Shown: piece after piece, positions 24,026 through 33,583 of the stretch
Numbering within the stretch: the stretch's first letter is position 1
How the letters are laid out: the number at the start of each line of letters is the position of its first letter
From: Methanosarcinales archaeon
GTDB lineage: Archaea > Halobacteriota > Methanosarcinia > Methanosarcinales > Methanogasteraceae
Direction: 5' to 3'
Length of the DNA stretch: 44,591 bases
Assembly (NCBI GenBank): GCA_004211975.1
Contig: RXIK01000126.1
Location: 1-44,591, forward strand
Program-made: the position numbers and the translations under genes
Notes under the pieces: generated by a model
What the model was told of the DNA's origin: nothing
The model's database searches: none
What the model saw: the letters and a program-made list of their open reading frames with translations, nothing else

Positions 24026-27000
24026 TTACGCACCGACCACGATCTTTCCGCCCCGCACTCCGGCACAGACCTCAGGGTCGTAGTATGAGTATGCCCGGCT
24101 GTCAGGTATGATCGCCTTTACCGGGAAGAGCGCCCGCATCTCCACATTAAACGAGAGTTCTGTTCCCCGTGGTAGGTCAAGCACGTAGACAATGACTTTT
24201 CTGCCCGCAATTTCGTAGCGCATGATTGTGCCATCAGCAACCAGCCTGTTCAGACTCCCTGTGACCGGCGCAAATCCGGTTGGCACAGCAACATCCACAA
24301 TCATCATGCCCGTGGAATCGGCAGCTCCCGTGTAGCTGACCCGCGTGTGCGCGGTCACAATGTCATTTACCGCGACATCTGTTGCATCATAGGTAATATC
24401 CAGTTGCAGGTCAGATGCCGGCGCAATCTCCGGAAGTATCATGTTGAATCGCTTTACCAGCTGATAATTCACTTCTCCGGTTCCGGTGAGTGTAAGCTGC
24501 ACCTCAACCGCACCATCAGGCACCCGGACGGTCTGAAGCACATCAAAGTTCCCTGCATCAATTCCAATCTCCTTGATAGTGGCGCCATCAGCAGATACTA
24601 CTACAGTGGCGTTGATATCTCTGCCCTGCATTGTTGCCGCGGTCATCAGTGCTTTTAGTGCCATAACCGTATCCTGTGTCGATGAAAATCCACCAAGCGA
24701 GTTTCGCTGGGACGCTATCCATTTGATGGCATCGTTTGCAAGCGGATGTTTTGCATCGATCAGGGCAAGCGCTGCGTAAGCCGTGATCTCGATGTTCTTG
24801 CTCGAAGGCGGGTGCTCGTACCTGAACAGACCTGGATCAGTGCCAGATCCTGATCCCGATTCACTAACGGGTGTTTCTCCCGGTCCCCAGTAGACTCCGT
24901 TTTCATCTTCCTTCGCAATCGCCACGAGCTTCTCAAGCGCTGCGTCCGCGTTCGGGCTTCCAAGTTTTCGGAGTGCAACAGAGCCTATCGCAAGCGAGTA
25001 AGGATCAGTCTGATTATCTAAGTTATCTTCGAGGTATGTTTGCACCTGTTTGAGGACGTGGGTTTTCACGTCCCCATATTCGGCGAGTGCAATTCCAACA
25101 AAGCTTGTGAGCGCATATCTACCCTCCATTCCGCCGATCATCTCCTCATGACAGATGAAACCAACCGACTCCCATGAGCCATCTGCACTCTGGCGGGCGC
25201 AGATCCAGTCAGACGCCTCTGCAAGAACCGAGTCGTCGATGGAGGTTACGTCCCGTGCGCTTGAAAATGAGTTCAGGACAAACGCAGTGAGCCAGAGGCT
25301 GCCACTCTCGCCCCCACTCTCGCCAAATGCGGAGAACGAGCCGTCGTTGTGCCTGAATGTGAGCTGGCGCTGATAGCCAGTTGTGATAAAGAGTTCGGCT
25401 TTTGCCTGAATCTCGGGGTTGGTCTGGTCAGTTGCCTTGAGATAACGAAGGATCTCAACATCGGGTGCAAACATGATCATATTCTGTTCGCCACAACCAT
25501 ACGGCATATCAAGGAGGCTATCTATGCCGTTTATTGTCTGTGCAACTATGCTTGGCGTAAAACTAACCAGAACAACCCCGGAATCAGGCACAATTCCCTG
25601 GGGAAGCGCGGCATCAAGCGTGGTGCTGCCCGCTTCCAGATTTCCGTTCTCAACGATCTCCTGCCTCGTCCCCTCTGCCTCAACGATGATGTTCTTTTTC
25701 ACGGCATCAGCCATCTTCTCAGTCTGTGCTGTGATTTCTATGGCATGGGTGCCGATTTTTGTTGGTGTAATCGTGAAACTAACGTCTTCAACGCTGTTTG
25801 CACCAATCAACACGCTTACCACATCATCGCCAATGCTATTGAACCAGCCACTGGAAGAGAGTGTTAATCTAACATCCTGCGGCGTATCGAGGTAGTTGTA
25901 GACCTGCACCTGGACAGGGAATATTTCTCCGCGGGTAACTGCGTATGGGAGATCAGGATCAAGGAAGAACTCCTGGAATACAGTGAGGCTGTCCTCTGAT
26001 ATCCCGATGCCCGCATCTGATGACGAGACCGCATGAAGCCGCCACGTCGTGATGCTGTCCGGTGTGGTGAGATCGATGTATGTACGACCACTTTCGTCGG
26101 TGAGGAGGTCCGGCAGCCAGAGCCATGTCTCCGGGAATAACTGGCGCACGCGCTTGACCAATGCGAGTTCGCCAGTGTCTGCCGTGTTTGGTGCAGTACC
26201 GGGCACAGGTTCCCCCGTCCCGTCCACCGCCGATGCCCCGTCCAAACTTTCCTCAACCGCCACGTCCATCGCAAACACTTCCCTGTTTGCGCCCCCTTTC
26301 CACTTCCCCACAGCACCCGGAACCTGCATTTCCGACTCAGGCGTCTTCGGAATCTTAAACGACGACGATGCGAGCACTTGCATGCCTGCATCATCCAGAA
26401 TCTCGTGCGTTCCGATACGCCGGTCATAATAGCCATATTCCGGATGGATCTCGATCTGAGGTTCCATGAACCGCTTTTCCAGCTCGTTAAAAACCTGCTT
26501 GAGGTTGAGCCTGCCAGCACTCAGCGCATAGACCGATTCGTCAACGATTGCGATGCCGATCATTGACTTGTCCCCTGCATCAAAGGTAACTCGCACAGAG
26601 TCGCCGGGAGACACGGTCTCGCTGTCAAAATCCGACGTTAGATTGACGCTTGTATCAAAACAAACGTCAAACGGTAAGACGTCGGCAGAGACCTCACAGT
26701 TCGGGTTGATCATATACGCCACGATCTTTGCGGATGGACCCATCTGTGGCGTGACCCGAACCATAATCTCTGATCGCTCACCAGTGCCCGAGTACACGGT
26801 TCTACCGTTCGCGTAGACATCATAAAACACCGTGCCCGGGTTGGTCGAGCGCACGGCAAAGGTGATCATGTCGCCGACATGAGGCACACCCTCGCTCGTC
26901 TGTGCGATGTGTATAAAGCTGGCACCAGGGGAGTATGCAGCATTAAGATCCACACACTGCCACACGGTTGAGCCGCTTGCATCATGGCACGTTGCCTCGA

Positions 27001-28273
27001 TGAGGGCGCCCGTGCAATTCTCAGGGATGGTGTAACTCACAGTAGCAACCCCATTTTCAGTTGAAACAACATCATCGCGCTCGGTTTCAGTGTAACCATC
27101 CTGACGGAACGTGGTTCTCACATCAACGTCCGAATTAATCGGGTTTCCGTCAGGGTCGTCTGTCACGACCAGCACCTCAAACGGAAGTCCTGGCTTCACG
27201 ATGCTTGATTCCGGGATCAGCTGGAGAATCACGTCAGACTCCACAATTTTCAGGAGTTCTGTCATGGTCTCTGTGTGATTTCCCGTGTCTGTGACTGAAA
27301 TGTTCAGCATGAGGCTGCCCTGCCCGCCTGCACCGTACGTCCCTGCGATCCACTCGACGGCTGGTAGCTCGAACTCGGCAGAGCCGTTCTTAAGAATAGC
27401 GCTGTATGTGGCATAGGTTTCCCAGGTGCCAACATACTTTGACGCCTCGATCTTAAGAGAACCCTCAACCGGTTTTCCGAAGAAGTAGTTCGCAGAGACT
27501 GTGCCTGTGATCAGGTCAGAGACAAGGAACCAGTCTTTCCCCATATCCGGCTTGATCCCAAACTTGGGGATCACGTAGCGCTCGACCAGAATATCCAGAA
27601 CCGCCTTTGATTCGCCAGAGACCGCTTTGATCTTCCATGTTCCAAGATTTGGTTCGGTTGATAATGGCAGATCAAACGTGGCTACGCCGAAATCGTTCGT
27701 GCCAAGCGTCTCCCGAAAGACTTTGATCCCTTTTGTGTCGGCAATCTCCAGTTCCACGGAATCTGCAAGTGGTATGAGGTTATTGTTCAGGAGGAGGAGT
27801 CTGCCATGGATCATCTGTCCGGGCTTGTAGATTGGCTTGTCAGTCTCGATAAATAGGGGGTTGCTCTTCAAAACCCTGACTGTTGCAGTGTATGACTCAC
27901 CAGTACCAACAGGCTCTGCAACCAGCGAATACGTGCCTTCATCGATTAGAGGAACATCGAATCGTGCGACCGAGTGCCCGGATTCACCGGTTGATGCGCG
28001 AACGAGAGAAACTTTCGTATTGTTACTATCCAGAAGCGCGCACTCAATTTGTCGTTTGGCAGGGATGTGTTCGTCACCTGTAAACGCAGACATGCTAATC
28101 GAACTCTCACTTCCGACAAAGAGTGTCTTTGGAGCAAGTATCAAGTAATCGGCAGCCTCAGCAGGCGTATCATTGCCCCTGTCAGAGAGGGTGCCGGTCT
28201 CGATGCAGCCTGACACGACAAGCACTGCGATGCATGTCAGTGACAGTATGCCATATACTAATGCTTTTCTCAT
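24026..28273 (-). CDS. Alpha-2-macroglobulin-like thioester lipoprotein
   Basis: 1415 residues. The signal peptide ends at VVSGC (Cys23), so it is lipid-anchored outside the cell. Macroglobulin domains follow (MG2-like IYKPGQMIHGRLLLLN near residue 150). A low-complexity Gly/Ala/Glu-rich segment at about 640-710 is the likely bait region. The central A2M domain has ETWLWLPDLLTDESGRTYI and the invariant PDSITTW near residue 740. The thioester motif PYGCGEQN lies at residues 924-931, with Cys927 and Gln930. The helical thioester domain extends to about 1210, and a C-terminal receptor-binding-like domain ends the chain. Cleavage of the bait by a protease would trap it through the thioester. No penicillin-binding protein 1C gene, the usual bacterial partner, is adjacent. 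Confidence 0.92.
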   Translation of the reverse strand: MRKALVYGILSLTCIAVLVVSGCIETGTLSDRGNDTPAEAADYLILAPKTLFVGSESSISMSAFTGDEHIPAKRQIECALLDSNNTKVSLVRASTGESGHSVARFDVPLIDEGTYSLVAEPVGTGESYTATVRVLKSNPLFIETDKPIYKPGQMIHGRLLLLNNNLIPLADSVELEIADTKGIKVFRETLGTNDFGVATFDLPLSTEPNLGTWKIKAVSGESKAVLDILVERYVIPKFGIKPDMGKDWFLVSDLITGTVSANYFFGKPVEGSLKIEASKYVGTWETYATYSAILKNGSAEFELPAVEWIAGTYGAGGQGSLMLNISVTDTGNHTETMTELLKIVESDVILQLIPESSIVKPGLPFEVLVVTDDPDGNPINSDVDVRTTFRQDGYTETERDDVVSTENGVATVSYTIPENCTGALIEATCHDASGSTVWQCVDLNAAYSPGASFIHIAQTSEGVPHVGDMITFAVRSTNPGTVFYDVYANGRTVYSGTGERSEIMVRVTPQMGPSAKIVAYMINPNCEVSADVLPFDVCFDTSVNLTSDFDSETVSPGDSVRVTFDAGDKSMIGIAIVDESVYALSAGRLNLKQVFNELEKRFMEPQIEIHPEYGYYDRRIGTHEILDDAGMQVLASSSFKIPKTPESEMQVPGAVGKWKGGANREVFAMDVAVEESLDGASAVDGTGEPVPGTAPNTADTGELALVKRVRQLFPETWLWLPDLLTDESGRTYIDLTTPDSITTWRLHAVSSSDAGIGISEDSLTVFQEFFLDPDLPYAVTRGEIFPVQVQVYNYLDTPQDVRLTLSSSGWFNSIGDDVVSVLIGANSVEDVSFTITPTKIGTHAIEITAQTEKMADAVKKNIIVEAEGTRQEIVENGNLEAGSTTLDAALPQGIVPDSGVVLVSFTPSIVAQTINGIDSLLDMPYGCGEQNMIMFAPDVEILRYLKATDQTNPEIQAKAELFITTGYQRQLTFRHNDGSFSAFGESGGESGSLWLTAFVLNSFSSARDVTSIDDSVLAEASDWICARQSADGSWESVGFICHEEMIGGMEGRYALTSFVGIALAEYGDVKTHVLKQVQTYLEDNLDNQTDPYSLAIGSVALRKLGSPNADAALEKLVAIAKEDENGVYWGPGETPVSESGSGSGTDPGLFRYEHPPSSKNIEITAYAALALIDAKHPLANDAIKWIASQRNSLGGFSSTQDTVMALKALMTAATMQGRDINATVVVSADGATIKEIGIDAGNFDVLQTVRVPDGAVEVQLTLTGTGEVNYQLVKRFNMILPEIAPASDLQLDITYDATDVAVNDIVTAHTRVSYTGAADSTGMMIVDVAVPTGFAPVTGSLNRLVADGTIMRYEIAGRKVIVYVLDLPRGTELSFNVEMRALFPVKAIIPDSRAYSYYDPEVCAGVRGGKIVVGA

Positions 28274-28490
28274 TGCGATTCACCTTTCAGATCGGGTACA
28301 GATGGAATTGTGGAGTAATTGGATATATGCTTTGCTTAAACTTCAAAATAAGTTGTAGTTATCCTGATTTAGTGCGAGAAAATTCGGGGACCCCCTGAAG
28401 ATTATGGCTGTTGTTTGGGCTGATGTGCGTCACAAGCAGGCGAGCGCACCCCTCCGCACCCCATTTTCTGGCTTTGCCGTTTTTGGAAAA

Positions 28491-28500
28491 ACTATTATAT
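28491..28500 (+). promoter_or_regulatory. Probable TATA box of the DUF22-nop5 operon
   Basis: ACTATTATAT lies 22-31 bp before ATG 28522. This puts the expected transcription start almost at the start codon, so the mRNA may be leaderless or have only a few leader bases. Confidence 0.4.
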
Positions 28501-28521
28501 CATAAATCATTATGTGAAGAC

Positions 28522-28944
28522 ATGGCATCTCAAATCATACAGATAGTTTCTTCAACCGACCAGGGACCGAAAAGAGTCAGAGTCGAGGCATCACCTTACG
28601 AATTCACGATAGCGACCCGCGCCAAATGGGAGATGGTTGTCGCAGACGAGAACCTAACGATTGCAAAAGGTGCGTTTGAGAAGATCAGGATCAGGGAGAT
28701 CAATTTGCAAAAAGATTTGCTCGCCCTTCTGTGCGCATTCTCCCCGCACGCACTCGTTTCGGTTGTGCGTGTCGGATCAGGAGCAGGTATTGCGCCTGTC
28801 GAGAGTGACCGGTGCATCAAGGCTGCCTACATACTCGGGCAAGAGACTGGTGAGGTCAAAGAGGGAGACCTGCTTGGAGTGCTGAATGTTCTGCCGATCA
28901 TGTTCACACGCGAGGCAAATGTGCCGATCGTGATCAAGGATTGA
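28522..28944 (+). CDS. DUF22 family protein
   Basis: 140 residues from ATG 28522; an in-frame ATG 111 bp upstream lies before the TATA-like box and is rejected. The sequence fits the methanogen-type DUF22 family: ATRAKWEMVVADENLTIAKG, then IRIREINL, ALLCAFSPHALVSVVRVG and EVKEGDLLGVLNVLPI. It is mostly beta strands. The function is unknown. Nop5 starts 1 bp after the stop, so the pair is co-transcribed and probably translationally coupled. Confidence 0.75.
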   Translation: MASQIIQIVSSTDQGPKRVRVEASPYEFTIATRAKWEMVVADENLTIAKGAFEKIRIREINLQKDLLALLCAFSPHALVSVVRVGSGAGIAPVESDRCIKAAYILGQETGEVKEGDLLGVLNVLPIMFTREANVPIVIKD

Positions 28945-28945
28945 A

Positions 28946-29749
28946 ATGGCAGATTCATCTGCGATTGTTCGCAGGTTATTACCGGGCTCAAAGAGTCCGG
29001 TAACAAATCTTCGCGCGTGGTTGTTCGATGCAGGGATTACTAGTTCTGAAGAAGAATATCGAGTTTTACTGCATGAAATAACCATCGAACTTGCAAAAAA
29101 ACAAATTTCGCTTCCGATGTTTGCATCCGGCGATAAACAAGTTATCCAGGACATCGAAGCACTTGACACACTGAACGAAGTCTCAAACCTCCTTGGCGAG
29201 CGCCTGTTTGAATGGTATTCTTTTTACCATGGGTCAATCCCAAAGTCAAGAGAACTTGCCCGGAAGATCGTGGAAGACCACCATAACAACGTCCCTGATG
29301 CTATGCGCAACCTTGCACAGAACATACTGGACATAAACAAGAGCAAAAAACTGCTCGTCACACATATCCAGAATCAGATGCCCTGCGTTTCCCCAAACCT
29401 CACACACCTCGCAGGCGCCCTGCTTGCTGCAAGGCTGCTTGCCATCGCAGGCGGACTCGATAAACTATCCCGGATGCCAGCAAGCCGCCTGCAAGTACTT
29501 GGTGCAAACAGAGCGATGTTCCGCCACCTGCGAGGAGCCACCCCACCAAAACACGGCATCATCTTCAGACACCCCCTCATCCACACGTCCCCCCACCACC
29601 TGCGCGGCAAAATCGCACGCATGTTCGCATCCAAACTAACAATCGCCGCACGAATCGACCATTACAGCGACAGTGATATAGTGGAGGTGCGAGAAGAACT
29701 CAGCCAGAGTATAAATGCTCGGGTCAAAGAGATCAAGCGGAAGCAGTGA
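28946..29749 (+). CDS. nop5: Nop5/Nop56-family protein of C/D box sRNPs
   Basis: 267 residues. The coiled-coil NOSIC region (about 85-150) and Nop domain (about 150-265) are intact: VSPNLTHLAGALLAARLLA, GGLDKLSRMPASRLQVLGA, FRHLRGATPPKHGIIF, HPLIHTSPHHLRGKIAR. Nop5 bridges L7Ae-bound guide RNA and fibrillarin to direct 2'-O-methylation of rRNA. Typical archaeal Nop5 proteins have about 340-400 residues with a fibrillarin-binding N-domain of about 120; here the N-domain is only about 60-80. Fibrillarin, normally the next gene, is absent and lysA follows. Confidence 0.85.
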   Translation: MADSSAIVRRLLPGSKSPVTNLRAWLFDAGITSSEEEYRVLLHEITIELAKKQISLPMFASGDKQVIQDIEALDTLNEVSNLLGERLFEWYSFYHGSIPKSRELARKIVEDHHNNVPDAMRNLAQNILDINKSKKLLVTHIQNQMPCVSPNLTHLAGALLAARLLAIAGGLDKLSRMPASRLQVLGANRAMFRHLRGATPPKHGIIFRHPLIHTSPHHLRGKIARMFASKLTIAARIDHYSDSDIVEVREELSQSINARVKEIKRKQ

Positions 29750-29886
29750 GTCCCGGACAACAATGGTCAGCGAACCCGGGTTGTCAGGCGGGAACCGTTT
29801 ACCATGCATCATTTTTGAAAACTCTTAAGTAGTTTGGAACTGACGTTTGTTTATATGTTTGTAGTATTTCATACTTAGGAGTACCA

Positions 29887-31167
29887 ATGTCTATAATAAG
29901 CGATCATCTCGGCATACGGAACCATCATCTCACTATTGGCGGCGTCGATACAGTGTCACTCACGCAGAAGTATGGTACGCCGCTGTATGTGCTTGATGAG
30001 GATCGTGTGCGCAGGAACTTCCGCACATTCAGGGGTGCGTTTCCTGATGCGGACCTATACTATGCAGCAAAGGCAAACTGGAATCTTTCGATCCTGCGGA
30101 TTATTGCGTCTGAGGGGGCTGGCGCGGATGTCTTTTCTGACGGTGAACTGTACGCAGCGCTTCTTGCAGGTATTCCTCCGGAGCGGATTCTTTTTAATGG
30201 CAACTCAAAGACGTTAAATGAGCTTCAGATGGCGGTTGATACCGGGGTGCGCGTCTCTATGGATTCATTGCACGAACTGTATGCGCTCTCTGATCTTGCT
30301 GTTAAATCCGGCAAGACGGTGGATGTTGCATTCAGGGTTAATCCTGATGTGTCTCCGGACACTCATCCGAAGATCGCAACTGGTCTTGCAGCCTCTAAGT
30401 TTGGAATTGGGTATGCTGACGTGGTGGAAGCGTATAAAGAGGCGAAAAAACTCGGGGGGGTGCGTCCGGTTGGCATTCATTGCCATATTGGCTCGCAGAT
30501 TCTTGATGTTGCTCCTTTTGGCGAGGCAGTTGAAAAGATGATGGATATGGTTGAGCAGATCACGAGACTTGGCGTTGATCTCAAATTTGTTGATCTTGGT
30601 GGTGGGCTTGGCATTCCGTACCAGGAGGGGATGGAAGCGCCAGAACCACGTGATCTTGCTGGCGCAGTTCTCCCAACGTTTAACGAGCGATCGAAAAGTA
30701 TTGGGATCGCCCCAAAACTGATACTTGAACCGGGTAGGTATATTGTTGGCGATGCAGGTGTTCTTCTCACGGGTGTGAATACGGTGAAGAAGGCGGCAAA
30801 GACTTTTGTGGGTGTGGATTCAGGACTTAATCTGCTGATCCGTCCTGCGATGTATGATGCGTATCATGAGGTGGTTGTTGCGAACAAAGCGGATGTTGCC
30901 GGGACAGAAACGTATGATGTCGTGGGACCAATCTGTGAATCCGGTGATGTTATTGCGAAGGATCGTGAACTGCCATCAGTCGAACCTGGTGATGTGGTTG
31001 CCGTGCTTGATGTTGGAGCGTACGGGTTTTCCATGAGCTCCCAGTATAATGGGCGCTGCCGGTGTGCAGAGGTTCTGATTAGTGCTGGTGGGGTGGACCT
31101 GATACGGGGTCAGGAGAGTTATGGGGACCTGCTCGCGAAACAGGTCTTGCCAGCAAGGCTGCTTTAA
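29887..31167 (+). CDS. lysA: Diaminopimelate decarboxylase
   Basis: 426 residues with AGGAG (29878-29882) before ATG and a TTTATAT promoter box at 29850-29856. The PLP lysine is in YYAAKAN (Lys62). The Gly loop DLGGGLGIPY lies near residue 237, EPGRYIVG near 281 and the subunit-shared Cys-Glu-Ser-Gly-Asp (ICESGDV) near 352, followed by YGFSMSSQYNGR. Together these identify the meso-diaminopimelate enzyme and not arginine or ornithine decarboxylases. It makes lysine in the last step of the DAP pathway. rtcA follows after 26 bp. Confidence 0.95.
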   Translation: MSIISDHLGIRNHHLTIGGVDTVSLTQKYGTPLYVLDEDRVRRNFRTFRGAFPDADLYYAAKANWNLSILRIIASEGAGADVFSDGELYAALLAGIPPERILFNGNSKTLNELQMAVDTGVRVSMDSLHELYALSDLAVKSGKTVDVAFRVNPDVSPDTHPKIATGLAASKFGIGYADVVEAYKEAKKLGGVRPVGIHCHIGSQILDVAPFGEAVEKMMDMVEQITRLGVDLKFVDLGGGLGIPYQEGMEAPEPRDLAGAVLPTFNERSKSIGIAPKLILEPGRYIVGDAGVLLTGVNTVKKAAKTFVGVDSGLNLLIRPAMYDAYHEVVVANKADVAGTETYDVVGPICESGDVIAKDRELPSVEPGDVVAVLDVGAYGFSMSSQYNGRCRCAEVLISAGGVDLIRGQESYGDLLAKQVLPARLL

Positions 31168-31193
31168 GCGACTCTATTGTCGACCCGGGATCT

Positions 31194-32210
31194 ATGCTAA
31201 CCATTGACGGCTCGTTTGGAGAGGGTGGTGGGCAGATCCTGCGCACATCTGTTGCTATGGCTGCAATTACGGAAACACCCGTTAAGATTGTGCATGTTCG
31301 GAAAAACCGCCCAAAACCCGGGCTTTCGGCTCAGCACCTGACAGCAATCAGGGCGCTGACCGAACTTGCAGGGGCAGATACAAACGGCGATGAGATCGGG
31401 TCAACAGAACTGACCTTCAGCCCGGGTGAGATCCGCGGCGGAACCTATTGCATGGATATTGGCACCGCTGGCAGTATTTCGCTTCTTCTCCAGTGCCTGA
31501 TTCCTGTTGCACTCTATGCGCCGGACACGGTCGTCCTTGATATCACGGGTGGCACTGATGTGAAATGGAGCCCGCCGATTGACCATCTGCGTCATGTTTT
31601 GTTGCCCGCGCTCGCGCTGATGGGGTGTGATGTGAATGTTGAGGTCATGAGGCGGGGGTATTACCCGCGTGGGGGTGGGCGTGTCCGGGCGGTGATCGAG
31701 CCATCAAGGATTTCCGGTGCTGATTTTTGCGAGAAAACTTCCGGTGCAGTTTGCGGATGCTCACACTCGTCAAGGCTCCCTGAACACGTCGCAAAAAGGC
31801 AGCGTAGTGCGGCTATCGCCAGACTGCATGATCACGGGTATGATGGCAGGATTGATGCCACTATTACTGTGACGCCCCCTGACCGGGGTGCTGCATCAAC
31901 AGGCAGTGGAATTACGCTCTGGTGTGGTTATGTTGGTGGATCTGCACTTGGAGAGCGTGGGAAACCAGCCGAAGTGGTTGGATCTGATGCGGCGGATAAT
32001 ATTATCAGAGAACTTAACTCTAAAGCCGCGGTGGATATTTATCTGGCAGATCAACTGATTCCATACATGGCTATGGCGAAATCCGGATTGTTTACCACGC
32101 GGGAGCTATCACTCCACGCAAAAACAAATATTTGGGTAAGCGAGCAATTCACCGATGCCAGATTTGACGTAACGCAATCAGATCAGGTTGTCAGAGTTGT
32201 TTGTCTGTAA
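31194..32210 (+). CDS. rtcA: RNA 3'-terminal phosphate cyclase
   Basis: 338 residues. The start GSFGEGGGQILRTSVAMA, RPKPGLSAQHLTAI, RGGTYCMDIGTAGSISLLLQ and RRGYYPRGGGRV are the family hallmarks. The adenylated His of the active site corresponds to His308 in SLHAKTNIWVSEQF. The enzyme turns RNA 3'-phosphates into 2',3'-cyclic phosphates by an AMP intermediate, probably in RNA repair or tRNA processing. The C-terminus is complete. A T-rich stretch near 32240-32250 follows the stop and may end the lysA-rtcA transcript. Confidence 0.95.
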   Translation: MLTIDGSFGEGGGQILRTSVAMAAITETPVKIVHVRKNRPKPGLSAQHLTAIRALTELAGADTNGDEIGSTELTFSPGEIRGGTYCMDIGTAGSISLLLQCLIPVALYAPDTVVLDITGGTDVKWSPPIDHLRHVLLPALALMGCDVNVEVMRRGYYPRGGGRVRAVIEPSRISGADFCEKTSGAVCGCSHSSRLPEHVAKRQRSAAIARLHDHGYDGRIDATITVTPPDRGAASTGSGITLWCGYVGGSALGERGKPAEVVGSDAADNIIRELNSKAAVDIYLADQLIPYMAMAKSGLFTTRELSLHAKTNIWVSEQFTDARFDVTQSDQVVRVVCL

Positions 32211-32383
32211 TGACCGCGTGTATTCCAGTGATCGATACATTTTTCTTAACTGGCGTGCAATATGTGTGTAACTGGTTGTGAGCAGCTCAATTAAGAATAG
32301 TGCATTGAGTTTGGTGCGGATGTGAGGCTGCGTACAACCGGGGATGTAGTTTTGGGTGCACAGACCGGTAACGGGTGATAACT

Positions 32384-32809
32384 ATGAAGTCATGTGAAAA
32401 ATTGATTCGTGACGTGATGACGCGTGGAGTGGTAACCGCATCTGCGGAGACGTTGCTCAAGGACATTGCAGAGAAGATGACCGACCAGCATCTATCAGGT
32501 GTGGCGGTGATTGGTGAACATGGGGATGTGATCGGTTTCATATCAGAGATGGATATTATCCGGGTGCTTGGCAAACCAAATCCCGAGAAGATGTCTGCCG
32601 AGGATGTTATGTCTCCGTACCTGATTGCAATTGCGCCAAATGCCACACTTAAACAGGCGGCAAGAGCCATGACCGAGCGAGCCACACACCGGCTACTTAT
32701 ACTGTCAGAGAAAGGCGTTGGCGCATCGCAGCGACCTGTTGGGATACTGAGTGCAAGCGACATTATACGCGAGGTTGCGCAAGCAAACAAGTCTCATATC
32801 ACCCACTGA
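32384..32809 (+). CDS. CBS-domain pair protein
   Basis: 141 residues from ATG 32384, which has GGTGAT about 9 nt upstream; the GTG at 32375 is part of that site. Two CBS motifs are visible: VRDVMTRGVVTASAETLLKD-like start through GVAVIGEHGDVIGFISEMDI, and DVMSPYLIAIAPNATLKQAA through PVGILSASDIIREV. Such stand-alone pairs bind adenosyl nucleotides and regulate other proteins. The target is unknown. It is monocistronic. Confidence 0.9.
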   Translation: MKSCEKLIRDVMTRGVVTASAETLLKDIAEKMTDQHLSGVAVIGEHGDVIGFISEMDIIRVLGKPNPEKMSAEDVMSPYLIAIAPNATLKQAARAMTERATHRLLILSEKGVGASQRPVGILSASDIIREVAQANKSHITH

Positions 32810-33583
32810 CGGCGCGTGATAAAACACGGACGGCACGAATATGTAAATCGCTGGGTGTGGGGTGCCATTAGATAGCTTTGATGGTGCTCAGGCAACTTGC
32901 AAATAATAATTTGGTTCTTTGCTGTTTTGTGTGGGTGGCATGAGCGCTCATTCTGCTAAATTGGGATCGGTGCGGAAGAGGTATCCTGGATGGAGTGGGG
33001 GGAATAAACCATCCACACAGAATAAGAATGGTGAGGAGTTCTGTCCGGTTGGTATGACTATTCGGAGGGGCTGAAACCAGGACCTGGAACCGTGTGCATT
33101 ATGTAGACTATTTTATTTGGATTGGTTTATTAATCGACCTGTCGGTACTCTGAGTGTATGTGATAGTACAGGAACCTATCGATCAATCAAAACACTTCAT
33201 GATCCACTGCAGAACTCCACAACAAAACTACAATCTCAGATCCGGCATGGCGCTCGCCATCTCTATTGCATGATCGCCCGGGCATTGAGAACCCCCATAA
33301 GCAGAGTAACCTTTACTACATCTTACTATCATTGGGCATACTAAAATGTAATAAACCTTGCACCCGGATATGATAATGTCTACACCGCTACCGATGCCGC
33401 TTCCGAAAACGTCGCCGAGTTTGCGTCTTACGGACGCGCGCCCGGGCGTCCCCGCATAATTATGCAGCAGACGCCAAACAATGTTGCGCAGGCGGCACGA
33501 CGTTATCGCTGTCAGCCAACCACCGGGCAAGCAGAGTCGGACTAACGGGTGCAACCACAACACGAAACACGAGGTATCACACA
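32810..33583. other. Intergenic, no convincing gene
   Basis: 770 bp upstream of mvhD. An open plus-strand stretch at about 33345-33545 (about 62 codons, no ATG near its beginning) ends 38 bp before mvhD. Its GC-rich composition is coding-like, but I recognise no family. A T-rich TATTTTATTTGG box near 33108 and an AAAATGTAATAAACC stretch near 33341 could be promoter elements of the hdr cluster. Confidence 0.35.

Noticed and set aside
33345-33545. Open plus-strand stretch of about 62 codons before mvhD
   Set aside because: A stop lies directly before it, no ATG occurs in its first half, and no family is recognised.
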